Shown here: positions 18,416 to 29,000 of the stretch, one piece after another
Layout of the letters: every line of letters begins with the position of its first letter
Position numbering within the stretch: position 1 is the stretch's first letter
NCBI RefSeq assembly: GCF_009757775.1
Contig: NZ_RHLK01000008.1
Span: forward strand, 1,171-65,170
DNA: 64,000 bases
Direction: 5' to 3'
From: Paenibacillus lutrae
Lineage (GTDB): Bacteria; Bacillota; Bacilli; Paenibacillales; NBRC-103111
Notes under the pieces: model-generated
What the model was told of the DNA's origin: nothing
What the model saw: only the letters and a program-made list of their open reading frames with translations
Database searches by the model: none
Position numbers and translations under genes: made by a program

Positions 18416-18880
18416 CTAAATAGCTTGATAAAAGACACGTGTCAAGAAAGAAAAGTTACCGGCTGTTGCCGTTGTAGGAACATTGGCGTGCAGCGATACT
18501 TTGGCATAATTGGCTACGGAGTTGCTCACCGTTCCGTCATTTGCTGTACCTTTTATGGTTCCGGCTCCTGCGCTGGCACCCGCTTGAATAACCTTAGTGT
18601 CGGTGCCTCCAATAGGGGTGTACGTGGTCTCGTTCATAGAATCGACCTTAACTTTAATCCATTTATTCGTTATGATTTCACCGGTATTTCCTCCGGAACT
18701 GTCCTTGGTTGTGATCGTGCAATTAATCATATCCGAGATAGCTGCGCTTCCTCCACGGTTATTCCATATATAGAAAACGGTATCGGATGAGACCGAACCC
18801 GCATCTACCGTACCGATGTCCCACGTGCTCACTTGTGTTGTATTTGATGCGTTAAACCATTGAACGGCTGGTAATGCCAT
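18416..18880 (-). CDS. Small beta-sandwich tail protein, 154 residues
   Basis: The start is the ATG at 18880 (MALPAVQWFN), preceded by AGGAG at nine bases. The longer frame upstream runs through a hairpin. The sequence is rich in Gly, Ser, Thr and Ala with regular strands (QVSTWDIGTVDAGSVSSDT, VFYIWNNRGGS), like a repeated decoration or Ig-like tail subunit. Hairpins flank the gene on both sides, suggesting its mRNA is kept separate, perhaps because many copies are needed. No family name can be given with confidence. Confidence 0.7.
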   Translation of the reverse strand: MALPAVQWFNASNTTQVSTWDIGTVDAGSVSSDTVFYIWNNRGGSAAISDMINCTITTKDSSGGNTGEIITNKWIKVKVDSMNETTYTPIGGTDTKVIQAGASAGAGTIKGTANDGTVSNSVANYAKVSLHANVPTTATAGNFSFLTRVFYQAI

Positions 18881-18909
18881 ATTAATCACTCCTAATAGTA
18901 GTTGATGAA

Positions 18910-18932
18910 AATAAAAAAACACCATAAGGTGT
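18910..18932 (-). terminator. Weak terminator after the baseplate/fibre gene
   Basis: In minus orientation ACACC, TTAT, GGTGT and TTTTTTATTTT. The stem is short (5-6 pairs) but the T tract is long. It overlaps the stop codon of the preceding gene. Confidence 0.55.
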
Positions 18933-20089
18933 CAGATTCTAATTTCGATTTGAACGGTGATTCCACGGATATCCGGGTCTAGCTGGATGAAGTTGATCCG
19001 GAAGAAATCTTCTGCTTTGACATCGGGACTGATAATCGCTGCGGCTGAGCCGAGCTGTTGATTAGGGGGAATGAGAATAGGGAAGCTCGTGACTTCTGTC
19101 CAGGTATTTGCATTCAACAAATCGGATTGATCGATTTTCTCAATCATGATTTCTGTAGGCAAGGTCAAGCCTGTACGTGAGCAGTAGCTGTGAACTTTAA
19201 TAATCGTTCCCTGGAGCGGAAAACGGATGATCTGGTTCTGCGGTCCGCTTTGAGGAGGTTTGTTGAAGAGGAACGTAATCACTCGGAGTTCCTGCTCGTT
19301 ATGGAACTTGGTAAAATCCTCTTTACTCATTAATCCGTCAACGGTATCCGATGCGTGTGGAAGAGCAGAGGAAACCCAGTTCTCAATGAATATCCAGTTA
19401 GCTCCGTCATATCTGTAGATATCCCCTGTATTCTGAACCATAACGGTCCAGCCGGTCTCAGGTTTCGGATAGGCCGTAGTTAACTGCTGTTTGGTGCGGA
19501 CAGGCGCCTTATAGATTTTCTTGGTTAGGCTGGCTGCATCGCGGGCTTCTCGGGCTGCTTGCTCCGCATCATCTCTTGCCAGATTGGCCTGGTCCGCAGC
19601 ATGATGGGCGTCGTCCGAAGCGGCGTTGCATCTCATGATCGCTTCATTCACAAGTCCGATTGCCATATGAGCTTCCGTAACTTTGTGGAGGGCTTCTTCT
19701 ATGATTTGCTGCAGGTTCTTGACGACATCCGGGTTTCCGCCTATGTGAGCGTAAATTCTTTCGGCAGGATACTGGATAACGCCACGGCCTTTGTACTGGG
19801 CTACAATCGTCTCGCCTTCTCTGGATGAGTGAAAGTGGACGACACCATTCTGGTAATTTACATAAAACTCCTGCTCGTTTAATTGTCTGGTTCTATCAAA
19901 AATCTCTTTGCGGATTTCGGTATATCCGCTGATCTTCACTTTGTGTGTCTCAGAAGGGATTTCATGCAAAGGAATGACCGTGTTGGCAACGGTCCAGGAT
20001 TCCGTACGCTCTACATAGGGATCATGGGCCGTACCTGCACGGAATGTAATGAGAAGCGGATCGTTGTAAGGCAGATATGAAATAGTCAA
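18932..20089 (-). CDS. Baseplate/fibre protein with coiled coil (BppU-like layout)
   Basis: 385 residues. The N-terminal ~125 residues are a beta domain (FYVNYQNGVVHFHSS, GETIVAQYKGRG). A long alanine-rich coiled coil follows at about 130-190 (AADQANLARDDAEQAAREAR), ending before a short GDIYRYDGANWIF module. The C-terminal ~120 residues are a beta sandwich. This N-head/coil/C-domain plan is that of trimeric baseplate or fibre proteins of Gram-positive siphophages. I use TTG at 20089, eight bases after AAGGAGG; the GTG at 20098 would abut the binding site. Confidence 0.78.
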   Translation of the reverse strand: MTISYLPYNDPLLITFRAGTAHDPYVERTESWTVANTVIPLHEIPSETHKVKISGYTEIRKEIFDRTRQLNEQEFYVNYQNGVVHFHSSREGETIVAQYKGRGVIQYPAERIYAHIGGNPDVVKNLQQIIEEALHKVTEAHMAIGLVNEAIMRCNAASDDAHHAADQANLARDDAEQAAREARDAASLTKKIYKAPVRTKQQLTTAYPKPETGWTVMVQNTGDIYRYDGANWIFIENWVSSALPHASDTVDGLMSKEDFTKFHNEQELRVITFLFNKPPQSGPQNQIIRFPLQGTIIKVHSYCSRTGLTLPTEIMIEKIDQSDLLNANTWTEVTSFPILIPPNQQLGSAAAIISPDVKAEDFFRINFIQLDPDIRGITVQIEIRI

Positions 20090-20102
20090 TAGATTCACCT
20101 CC

Positions 20103-20582
20103 TTAGTGGACTACCACATCGTGGCTTCCTTGTGTTATGCTGCTGGAACTTCCCAAACCGGTTACGACAGAAGCTCCGTTATATGCCACAGGACTGCCGT
20201 TTGCATAGACAGTAGCGCTTCCGTTTGTAATATTGCCTGTACAGGTACCACTGGTCCCCGGGCTGACGGATGTAACGATAGGCTTCATGCTGCCTGCTTG
20301 CCAAGTCTCGTTCGTTGAACTGGATGTGGTGGCAATGGGATTTCCATTTACATAAACATTGCCGGATGAAGCTACGGTTCCGCTAATTGCGGCTTCGGTA
20401 CTGTCTGAAAATTCGTCATAGCCTCCGACCCAGTCGCAATCCTTGTAAGGGCTTCCGTCAGGGTGGGTTTTATCCTCACAAATCCACTCTTTGTATGCAT
20501 CCCAGACTTTATAATTGTATTGCACATAACCCTGTTTACTGGAATCGGCTATGGAGCAGCCATGATAAGCAATTCCCGGCAT
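20103..20582 (-). CDS. PAAR-like tail-tip protein
   Basis: 159 residues. The C-terminal half has the repeating short beta hairpins of PAAR-type tips: GTVASSGNVYVNGNPIA, then GNITNGSATVYANGSPVAYN, and a final SSITQGSHDVVVH. These match the G-x-I-x-x-G-S-x-x-V-x-x-N-G-x-P pattern. The N-terminal ~65 residues contain CSIADSSKQGYVQYNY and four Cys (9, 35, 49 and one later) and may bind metal or the Tal trimer. PAAR proteins sharpen the spikes of contractile systems; here the neighbours are of the non-contractile type. ATG start with AAGGAGG. Confidence 0.72.
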   Translation of the reverse strand: MPGIAYHGCSIADSSKQGYVQYNYKVWDAYKEWICEDKTHPDGSPYKDCDWVGGYDEFSDSTEAAISGTVASSGNVYVNGNPIATTSSSTNETWQAGSMKPIVTSVSPGTSGTCTGNITNGSATVYANGSPVAYNGASVVTGLGSSSSITQGSHDVVVH

Positions 20583-20610
20583 GGTTCACCTCCTTAATAA
20601 AGTCAATCAT

Positions 20611-23600
20611 CTAATTCAATTCAATGCGTGAACCGTTTAGTTTAATAGTACCGGTAGCGTTTAAATGGAGATCGCCTTTAATATCTGTAGTCAATCCATG
20701 TCCGTCCAGCTTAAAGTAGGAGCCGTTAGCGAGCTCAAGCTTAAGTTCTCCCTCTTTTACGTAGATTTGGATGCCATCATCCTTAAGCCGGATGCGCCTC
20801 TCGTTAGCGTGATTACTGTTGTAATATTCGATATCGAGACTTCCATTGGGTTTGTTGATAAATCCCATCGCAGATCCCTTATACTCGTCTACAACCCCGC
20901 TGGTAAGATCTTGTGGATTAAAAACACCATCGCCGGCACCCATCTTGATCCGTGGATAACTGGATAATCCGGAACTTACAAAATGAATATTCATTTTTTC
21001 TTCTTCTTCGTATTCATTCTTCGTTACCGGAAATGCATTAGGTTCTTGCGTCATTCCGCTGCGATCCGGCTTCCAGTAGAGAGGTTTCCCATTGGGTGCC
21101 TTGATATGCTCAACGACTCTTTTGAACTTGCCCGTTACCCATCTGGCCTGGTTACCGACAATGCTGATATAATTTTCCCAATCCGTTTCGGATTGTATTC
21201 CCGCTGTTTTGAGCCTAGCTACAGTCAAGTCCGCAATAAAGCCGACATCCGACATAATGACCTGCGATAAAATGTCTTTAGCTGTAAGAGTGCCGACTTT
21301 AATGTCAAAGGCATCGAAATCAATAAGTGCTTTATCTGTATCAATTAAGACTTGATTTTTTCCATTCGTAAAAATAGCCTTCCTTGCTTTAAGCGTCCCA
21401 TCCAGGGTTACGGAGAACGGGGCAGCGGCAAAAGATTGATGGCCGGCCCAAATGCCTATGTTCGGAAATACGCGGAATGACAGATCACCCGTCCCGATGA
21501 TTAAATCGGAGCCGATGATGTGACCGTCTTTGAAAGTGGATTTCTCGATATCAGCGGTAACGGCATGCATGGAGCGTGTATAGAAATTACCGTAGAAATC
21601 GAAGCGTGAGGGAGCGTTTGCCCATACGGGGGAGCCTATAGCAACCCCGTCTTTGTCGACTTTAAAGACGGCATTTCCTTCTCCGGCCTGGAAGTTGCCT
21701 TTCATGAATAGATCGCCATCCAGTGACGTATAGAGCGTTTTCTCGTAACCGTTATTCTTCATGCGCTCAAGCGTTAAGCCATGCTCGCTGTCCAAAGTGA
21801 CCTTGTTGACAATGTTGTATGGCAGCCCGCATGTCTGTGTATCAAAGCGGTTGATTGTCATGCCGAACCGGTCCGGGGTCTCTTCAATCAGGCCGAGCTT
21901 CATGACTTCCCGTCCGCAGCGGTCACTAATTGTAGTGGAAGCTCCTTCGGTCACCCAGATACCGTCGTCATCTCCGATAACGACCCGATTGGTCGTGAGG
22001 ATCTTCCCCATAAGCCGTTCGGCAATAATACCATCCGGAGTGATGGCTGTTTCATATCGGAGCCCGCCCGAGCGGGTAAGAGCAAGAGCGCCGTGTGTAG
22101 CACGGAGGAAGCGGCCTGGATCATTCGGATCGACTATGGTTAGTCCGCTCCGGTCCAGGGTGACATACTCATTGTTGGCCATGCTGATATCCTGGGTCAC
22201 TTTATTCCAGAAGTTCTCCATGATCTGGCTCGTTTCACTGGAATCAATGACAGCTTTGCCCCAGCGGTCCTTATTCTGATTAAGGGTTGCGGAGGTTCCG
22301 ATGCTATTGTAGATAAACTTTTCCATTTTTTTGTAGGAATCTGAAATATCTTTGACATTCGCAATGGTCAAGTTGATGGCCCCGCCTTCATAATCAAAGG
22401 CAATCTCTATAATTCTTGCGGTCACTTTCGTATTCATTTTGTCATATTCAATCGTAACGGTATCGCCTAGAACGAGTTTATCCCAATTATGCTGCTCTTC
22501 TATAACGGATAGGAAGTTAATCGTATCGATTTTGATGATCATTTGGGGGTTCTGCATGTCTTTGAACTTCTCGTGCAAATCCTTATAGAGGTCCTGGGCA
22601 TGAATATAGTTTTCATCTACGAATTCTTTTTCGATGATGAATTGCTTAAGTTCATCTTGCTGCTCTTTAGTGAAATTCTGATCAGCAGATAGCAGAAGGT
22701 TCAAATTGGATATTTGAAGATCGTTGTCCGTAATTTGTTTCGCTATGCGATCCATTTCGGCTTTAGTGGTACCCAGCTGCATTTCCGTGTGATCCAGACA
22801 GTATTTCTTAATGAGAGCAGCCTCGTTATTCTGTCCTGTAAATTCGGTTGTCGTGATAGGGGAAATCTGAATAAAAACTTCATTATTTACGGCTGCCCCG
22901 TTTATATGAACGGTTGTCTGGGTGGCCTGCTCCAGTTTCCTCAGCACGACCCACTGGCTGGATTTGACGGCAGCGGGAACATGGTCTACAGATACAGTGA
23001 TGTCCTGGCTGTTTCCTACTTTAGCCATTACCGCATATTTATAAGAGGAATCCTTTAGCCGAGTTGTGACAGATTTAGGCTGCCCGGTATAGGTGAATTT
23101 CTCAAACCACATATTGTGAGCAAACTGCTGCTTATTTTTGTTGTCGATCAGGCTGGTTTCATCGATTTTCAAGAGACTGTATTTCGTTTCTAATTCCGAT
23201 AAGGAGGATTGAAGATCTTTCTTCTGGCGGATTAGAGACTCGAAAATATTTCTATTCGCTTCTACCAGTAAATCCAAATCCAGCAAGGCATGGCAAAGGG
23301 AATCTGACATATAATCGCTATGCTGAAGAACTTGACCGTGAGCATCCCTTTGAAAAGGGTACATAAAATAGCTCAAATTTTGAATATAGTTTTGTCCTGT
23401 AGGATTGACTTCTTCAATACTCAGTCCTTCTTTGCCAAAACCTTTGAGTCTAGTTACCATTTCATCTGCTTTGGATTCCCTGCCGAATTTTTTGAGATAA
23501 TGACCGTAGGAAAATTTCAGACCTTTATTCAAGCCGAACAATTCAGGCTTCATCAGGCTGATTGTCCGCTTGGATGTGTCCCAGCTTAGAACGGCATTGT

Positions 23601-24126
23601 AGGTTTCGGCAACCCGAAAGACCGCATCAAGAACAGTCGTGCTTGAGAAGTCGAAATCCCGGTAAGTCAATTCAAAGTCAGCGTCCACATAATCGACGCG
23701 CCACAGGGTATTCACGAGAATCTCATTCAACACCTGCTTGGCCTGATAGGAAACTTTGGAATAATCCCTCAGCATTTTATCGCTCAGTTCAAAAGCTAAA
23801 GAATAGCCGGTGACGGTACGGGTGTCGCCCCCTTCATCCATTTCATCGCTAGGGGAGGTGATGATGTACCATTCCTCCGTTTTTCCCACAACTACTTTTA
23901 ATAAATAGCGTTCTTTGATTAAAGCCATATGCTCATTGTGTACGAGCTGGTGATGCTTATCGACTTTATAAGGTATCTGAAAGCTGATGTCATTTAATGC
24001 GGTCAGCTTGATGTTTTGACTGATCGAATAAGCTTCACTGAGTTTTGCAATAATTTCTTTGTTGGGTTTTGCCAGAAAAATTTGCGGTTTTACCGGCTTT
24101 TTATAAGGATTAAATTCGCCAAACAA
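20611..24126 (-). CDS. Tail-associated hub/spike protein (Tal, phage minor structural protein)
   Basis: 1171 residues from a TTG at 24126, which follows AAGGAGG at eight bases; further-upstream starts run into the preceding gene. The N-terminal ~330 residues have the features of the phage minor structural protein/Tal hub (LLKVVVGKTEEWYII, YNAVLSWDTSKRTISL, FGRESKADEMVTRLKGFG). Two coiled stretches lie near 300-340 and 460-540. The C-terminal part is a beta-helical spike ending in GDLHLNATGTIKLNG, like the needle of gp5/VgrG proteins. I saw no peptidase motif. It should form the trimeric tip below Dit and carry the PAAR-like protein encoded next. Confidence 0.82.
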   Translation of the reverse strand: MFGEFNPYKKPVKPQIFLAKPNKEIIAKLSEAYSISQNIKLTALNDISFQIPYKVDKHHQLVHNEHMALIKERYLLKVVVGKTEEWYIITSPSDEMDEGGDTRTVTGYSLAFELSDKMLRDYSKVSYQAKQVLNEILVNTLWRVDYVDADFELTYRDFDFSSTTVLDAVFRVAETYNAVLSWDTSKRTISLMKPELFGLNKGLKFSYGHYLKKFGRESKADEMVTRLKGFGKEGLSIEEVNPTGQNYIQNLSYFMYPFQRDAHGQVLQHSDYMSDSLCHALLDLDLLVEANRNIFESLIRQKKDLQSSLSELETKYSLLKIDETSLIDNKNKQQFAHNMWFEKFTYTGQPKSVTTRLKDSSYKYAVMAKVGNSQDITVSVDHVPAAVKSSQWVVLRKLEQATQTTVHINGAAVNNEVFIQISPITTTEFTGQNNEAALIKKYCLDHTEMQLGTTKAEMDRIAKQITDNDLQISNLNLLLSADQNFTKEQQDELKQFIIEKEFVDENYIHAQDLYKDLHEKFKDMQNPQMIIKIDTINFLSVIEEQHNWDKLVLGDTVTIEYDKMNTKVTARIIEIAFDYEGGAINLTIANVKDISDSYKKMEKFIYNSIGTSATLNQNKDRWGKAVIDSSETSQIMENFWNKVTQDISMANNEYVTLDRSGLTIVDPNDPGRFLRATHGALALTRSGGLRYETAITPDGIIAERLMGKILTTNRVVIGDDDGIWVTEGASTTISDRCGREVMKLGLIEETPDRFGMTINRFDTQTCGLPYNIVNKVTLDSEHGLTLERMKNNGYEKTLYTSLDGDLFMKGNFQAGEGNAVFKVDKDGVAIGSPVWANAPSRFDFYGNFYTRSMHAVTADIEKSTFKDGHIIGSDLIIGTGDLSFRVFPNIGIWAGHQSFAAAPFSVTLDGTLKARKAIFTNGKNQVLIDTDKALIDFDAFDIKVGTLTAKDILSQVIMSDVGFIADLTVARLKTAGIQSETDWENYISIVGNQARWVTGKFKRVVEHIKAPNGKPLYWKPDRSGMTQEPNAFPVTKNEYEEEEKMNIHFVSSGLSSYPRIKMGAGDGVFNPQDLTSGVVDEYKGSAMGFINKPNGSLDIEYYNSNHANERRIRLKDDGIQIYVKEGELKLELANGSYFKLDGHGLTTDIKGDLHLNATGTIKLNGSRIELN

Positions 24127-24139
24127 AGTATTCACCTCC

Positions 24140-24784
24140 TTATCTCTGCAGACGTTTGAATTCGTAACGGAATTGCAGCTGTCCCTGCCCGATAATCTTG
24201 AGTACATTAATTCCATAAGGCAGTTCAAGATACTGGTCGTTAAAGCTGCTGTACCGGTACTTCACTGGAATGCTTGTCTCGATTTGCTCTCTGTCTCCGT
24301 GAATATATAGGTTCTCCTGATCGATAAGATCCGTGAATTTAAATTCTTGATTGTGATTCGATGTGTTTATAATAGAAAAATCACCATTGCCCTGTTTGGT
24401 AATCCAAATTTCCGGGCGAATGGTGATATCTCCTTTGTTGTCCATTTCGATAACAGGCTCCAATGTAAATTCAATACGTTTGATAAGAGGTGTTATCGTT
24501 TTATCAAAGGTCTTAAGGAAAAAACGGAATTTAATTACGGCATCGGACAGATGTGAGTTTGTGTGGACATGAGGGAGTGTACCCCTCTTAACAGCTTGTT
24601 TCCAGCCTTCCCAGCTTGCTCCTCCATCCAAGGATAAATTGGTATATAACGTAACGGAGGTTCCAGCCGGTTCGTCCGCCTCCCACTCCACAACGGATAA
24701 GGCGCCATTCCCATCTAGCGTAAAGGGGATTTCTTCTGATTCGTAATAGCCGGTAAAGCCTGACACATCATACCATGTCGCCAT
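24140..24784 (-). CDS. Baseplate protein, beta-sandwich, 214 residues
   Basis: The N-terminal half (VVEWEADEPAGTSVTLYTNL, then SLDGGASWEGWKQ) is a jelly-roll-like module resembling those found in fibres of the same element (compare CYSLDDGGTWSSY in the 1130-residue adhesin). The C-terminal ~75 residues (YRYSSFNDQYLELPYGINVLKI) resemble the second domain of Dit proteins. It lies between the carbohydrate-binding-like protein and Tal, so it is probably a peripheral baseplate subunit. The start ATG at 24784 has AGGTG nearby. Confidence 0.7.
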   Translation of the reverse strand: MATWYDVSGFTGYYESEEIPFTLDGNGALSVVEWEADEPAGTSVTLYTNLSLDGGASWEGWKQAVKRGTLPHVHTNSHLSDAVIKFRFFLKTFDKTITPLIKRIEFTLEPVIEMDNKGDITIRPEIWITKQGNGDFSIINTSNHNQEFKFTDLIDQENLYIHGDREQIETSIPVKYRYSSFNDQYLELPYGINVLKIIGQGQLQFRYEFKRLQR

Positions 24785-24799
24785 GTATAGTCACCTACT

Positions 24800-25435
24800 T
24801 TATTCGATCTTTCCAAATGGTCTAAATAGACAAGCTGTTCCTTGTTCTTCCCAAGTCACCAAAGGATATGCTGTCCATGTTACCGATTGGTCTGTCGTGG
24901 TTGCTCCTTCACTAGTCATCCATTTGGGTTCGGAAGAGTAAGACAGGCCCGCAACCGTACACACATAAAAAAAGCCGTTAGGAACGGTAGGAACAACGAT
25001 GTCATGATGATTATAGTTTCTACTGGGTGACCAGGTGGAAGAAGCTTTACGATCTTCAATCTTAGCATTAGACGAGATAGGGAACGATGGTTCCTGAATT
25101 GCGCTGGTCCCTGCATGTATACATTTGTAATAATGACCGTTATCCGCGGCAGGGACAACAAGATCGCCTACATGGTAGCGGTGATAGCTTTGCCAGAAGG
25201 GCGCTGCTGCACCGGTGCGGGTGTTCACCCATCCGATGTAACTGCCGGCCGCAGGACTTGTATTCCAGAGCCGATACTCTTTCGGATAAATTCCGGTAGT
25301 GGGAATCTGTGGAGCATTCTTCTCAGCGGCATCATCGATTTTCTGGAAATTATCTGCTAAGTCCAGAATCGTTTGATGCGTTTCATCGCTGAGTTCAGGC
25401 TGAATTAGCTTAAGGTGTTGAGTAAATGTGGACAA
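24800..25435 (-). CDS. Baseplate protein with two carbohydrate-binding-like repeats
   Basis: 211 residues. After an N-terminal helical region (LKLIQPELSDETHQTILDLADN) there are two copies of a ~50-residue aromatic module. The first contains YHVGDLVVPAADNGHYYKC and the second NHHDIVVPTVPNGFFYVC, each followed by an EPSFP/EPKWM turn. This is the layout of CBM5/12-type chitin- or glycan-binding modules, so it may attach the tail to wall glycans. The start is TTG at 25435, seven bases after AAGGAGG. Confidence 0.72.
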   Translation of the reverse strand: MSTFTQHLKLIQPELSDETHQTILDLADNFQKIDDAAEKNAPQIPTTGIYPKEYRLWNTSPAAGSYIGWVNTRTGAAAPFWQSYHRYHVGDLVVPAADNGHYYKCIHAGTSAIQEPSFPISSNAKIEDRKASSTWSPSRNYNHHDIVVPTVPNGFFYVCTVAGLSYSSEPKWMTSEGATTTDQSVTWTAYPLVTWEEQGTACLFRPFGKIE

Positions 25436-25447
25436 ACTGCCACCTCC

Positions 25448-26032
25448 TTATAAATCATTCCATGTTTGGTTAACAGGAAAGGAATTCCATGTTTTGGGTG
25501 TGAGATTCAGACTAAGTTTACCTGCCTGGTCGATTACGACTTGATGAACGGACCCCAGCTGAAAAGAACTCTGTTCTATGTGGATAGGGGTCTCATCCCA
25601 TTCGTACACACGCGATGTATATTGCGGGGAATAGGCATAGGGCCCATCGCACCGCATCGTTAACTTAATGTATCCCTGCCGGAGCCCATTATGAATGAGC
25701 TGCGAATCGGATACAGGCATACAGTAATAGATGTGCTCCGGGTTGGCGTCGGTATAGAAGGGCTTGTAATAATCGGTATTCAGCCAACGTGCGATTTTAC
25801 GGATCTGCTCTTCATCATAGACATCCTCGAAAGCAAAGGTTACTTGAAACGAAAGGGGCGAATGCCTGACTCCCTGGTAGTAAGGCTTGTCTTGACCACG
25901 GATGGCTTCTTCCTGTAATTCACGTTCAGGTAAAAAGCTTTCTTCAAAGAAGCCGCTGTCCAATCTACAGTTAACAAGCCCCATATCTTTGGAATAAATG
26001 CCGTCATAATAAAAATGAATGCCTTCATTCAT
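25448..26032 (-). CDS. Distal tail protein (Dit)
   Basis: 194 residues, normal for the Dit/siphovirus tail component family. Typical features are the N-terminal YDGIYSKDMGLVN strand, the HSPLSFQVTFAFEDVYDEEQ region and IARWLNTDYYKPF, followed by the CDGPYAYS turn. Dit hexamers join the tail tube to Tal. Its presence immediately after the tape measure shows a non-contractile, siphovirus-type tail. It overlaps the tape measure by four bases (ATGA) with AAGGAGTGAG upstream. Confidence 0.88.
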   Translation of the reverse strand: MNEGIHFYYDGIYSKDMGLVNCRLDSGFFEESFLPERELQEEAIRGQDKPYYQGVRHSPLSFQVTFAFEDVYDEEQIRKIARWLNTDYYKPFYTDANPEHIYYCMPVSDSQLIHNGLRQGYIKLTMRCDGPYAYSPQYTSRVYEWDETPIHIEQSSFQLGSVHQVVIDQAGKLSLNLTPKTWNSFPVNQTWNDL

Positions 26033-29000
26033 GTCTGAATTCTCACTCCTTTTGCTTCAAGACCGTTGATGAAATCCAAAGCGAATCGTTTGCCGGCACC
26101 TGGTTCCCTGAGATCCGCAGGGATATGGATGTCCATTTTCTGAATAACGGTGGACATACTTGAACTGCTGCCTGAGAAAGGATTTAGCCAAGAGAAGTCC
26201 AGCGACGACTTCAAGTTGGACAGAACGGACCTTGTTACATCAATGACCTTAAGCAGATTAGACGTATCGCTTTCTTTGAGTACGATTTCTTTCTGATCCA
26301 GCAGTGCCCATCTTGGAGAAGGACCGAATGCCGGAGTCATACCGCCGCTTTGGAAGCGCGAAGCAGCCTTTAATTCGTCATAGGTATAATCATCCGATGC
26401 GATATTGTAATGATCCCTATACTTGATATTTTGCTCGGCTGCCGCTCTTGCTTTCGCGGAGCTTTTATCCGTCTCATTCTCATAATCCTTCTTGTTCTGT
26501 AAGTAACGTTTGAAATCGTCATTTGGCATATTAAAAGGATTATACGTTTTATATAAACCGCCATTAGGTGTTGTGTATTCACCGGTAGATGAATCGAAAT
26601 TGATGTCAAGGCCTCTTCTTTTAAGTTCAGCCATATACGACTGGTTATCCGCATGGAGAGAATTCCGGAGTACAGGATCGTTTGTCTCATTGTAAGACGC
26701 GCTGTTTTGCTTCATTTTATTAAGAATATCTTGATCAGACAGGGAAGTGATGCTGAATGCAGCTGGTTTCATGCTATTAATTTCTTTGAATTTACTGATG
26801 AGCACATCCAGTTTGCTGATTAAAGTATTGTCCAGATCGCTTGAAATTTGCATAAATGTGGAGCTTATACTTATCTGCGTGGTTGTAAGATCGGTAGTAA
26901 ACTGACTGATTTTGTTCAGCAGGTTATTGGAGATATTCTCCCCGATGCTGCTCATATTCCCTTTAATAAACGCCGTAAATTCCGTAAGGCCTTTTGTAGC
27001 CGCTTCTATATTGCCTTTGCGGATACTTTCTTTTATTGCAGCGAATTTCTGTTCGTCGTTTATTTGTTGTTCATAGGTTAGCTCGACACTTTCCTTTTGT
27101 TGATCAAGTAATTCCTTGTTATTCTCATAGGTCTTATTTTCCAGCTTCTGCTGTTCTTCCGTGTATGTTTTGAGATCATCCAGCTTCTCTTGAAGATTCT
27201 TTTTTTGCTGATCCCGGCTGTAATTTGTGACCAACTGATCAATTTCATTGTTTTTATCGGCCAACTGCTTTTGAAGCTCTGCAACTTTTGCTTGTCCTTC
27301 AATGGAATTGTTTAATTTCCTTTTGTCAATTTCAAGTTGAATCCCATCACGTTCCGCTTTGAGTTTGCCGAGCTGCTTAAGATGATCTTCCTGCACAGCG
27401 GTATCATCAAGTGCCTTAATTTGGGCTTGAGTGACCTCTTCAAACTTGCGGAGTTCTTCATCAAACTTCTCCATTTTAGATTTGTGAGCTGTTTCTTGCG
27501 CCTTAGCAATAGCCTCTATGGTTTGGAGAGCCACTTCTTTTTGCTTGCCGTACATTTCTTTATAGAAACCGATAAGTTCATCGGCCAGTTTATCCGCCTG
27601 ATCCGTCAATGCTTTATTAGAAGTATGAATCGACAAAGAAAGATCAATCTGGCGATTGACCGACTCTTTTAATTGACCATTAAGCTCGGCCCACTGGGCT
27701 TCCGTCAAGTCGCTGGCTTTCATCTGCTCCTCTATGGAGGTCTGATGTCGTTTCTCGGCATCTAACTGTTTTAAGAGTAATTGCCCTTGTTTCAGTAATT
27801 CATTGTTGTATGCTTGAGTGCCTTCCTCTAATAAACCAAGCTTCTTTTTAGAATTCTCCAGCTCATCGGCATATTTTGCTGCCTCGAGCGAAGATTCTTT
27901 GATTACACTCTGTGCTCTTGTATAAGATATTTCATGGAGTTCATTATCCGCAGCCATACGGAGTTTATTGTTATCTCGGATCAATTCATTTTCTTTCTGA
28001 ATTTGCTCGTTCGTTAGCTTGCCGGACCGGATACGATCCCGAGCTTGCCGGGTGTCCAGATCAATAGCCGCCTGCTTAGCTTTGGTAAGGCCATATTGTT
28101 TATCTAATTCATCCCTATAGTCCGCGCTGCTATCTTCTTGTGTATTCATTTGATTCTTGGAGAAATCGATAAGCTGATCTGCACTAGTCAGGGAAACGTT
28201 CAATTTATCCTTGTGAAGGCGAATGAGAGCATCATAGGAGGAGTTTAAGGCATCGGTCATTTCATTGATCTTAACTGAATTATCTCCATAAGCTTTCTTC
28301 AGGGATTGCAGCTTGTCAAAAAGACGCTGGACTTCATCCTGTTCCTTTTTGAGGGCGTCGATCTTGTCGTTTTTCTGCTGATTCGATAGGCCCTTTGTAT
28401 CCAAAATAGTTTGAGATTTTGTCGCAAACGTATTTAGAAAATCCGTGTAAGCTACAGTTGCTTCATTGTTTACATCGAACCAGTTTTGGAAATCTGCCTC
28501 GGACTTATTGTATGTCTCGCTATTATTTTTTCTTAATTTATTTGCCTCATCTTCTAACTTTTTGTTAGCAGAATTGAGATCTAAGACGGATTGTCTCTGG
28601 GAATCCAATAAATCGGTAGTTTCTTCAATGGCTTGATTGTACGCTTTGTTTTGTTCACTCAGCTTTATTTTGCGTTCAATTTCTTCATTAATATGTCTGC
28701 GTGCTTCAAATTCGGCATTGAAGGAATTGATCAATTCTTTCGTAACATCCTTCAGCTCGAGAGCTTCCTTGAGAGCGACTTCTCGGGTCTCGGCGGGTTG
28801 AGAGGTCTTAGGGGTGCTGGTTTTGGACGGGCTGCTTGTAGAAGTCGGCTTTTTCTTAAGGTCGTTCTTATATTTCTCCAACAAAGACTCATTTATTTTG
28901 TATAGTTTATCTATTTCTAGAAGTTTTTCTTTTTGCTTGTCTAATTCATTCTGCTGCTCTGAGCCCTCTTTTATATACTCCATATTTCCTTCTCGACCCG

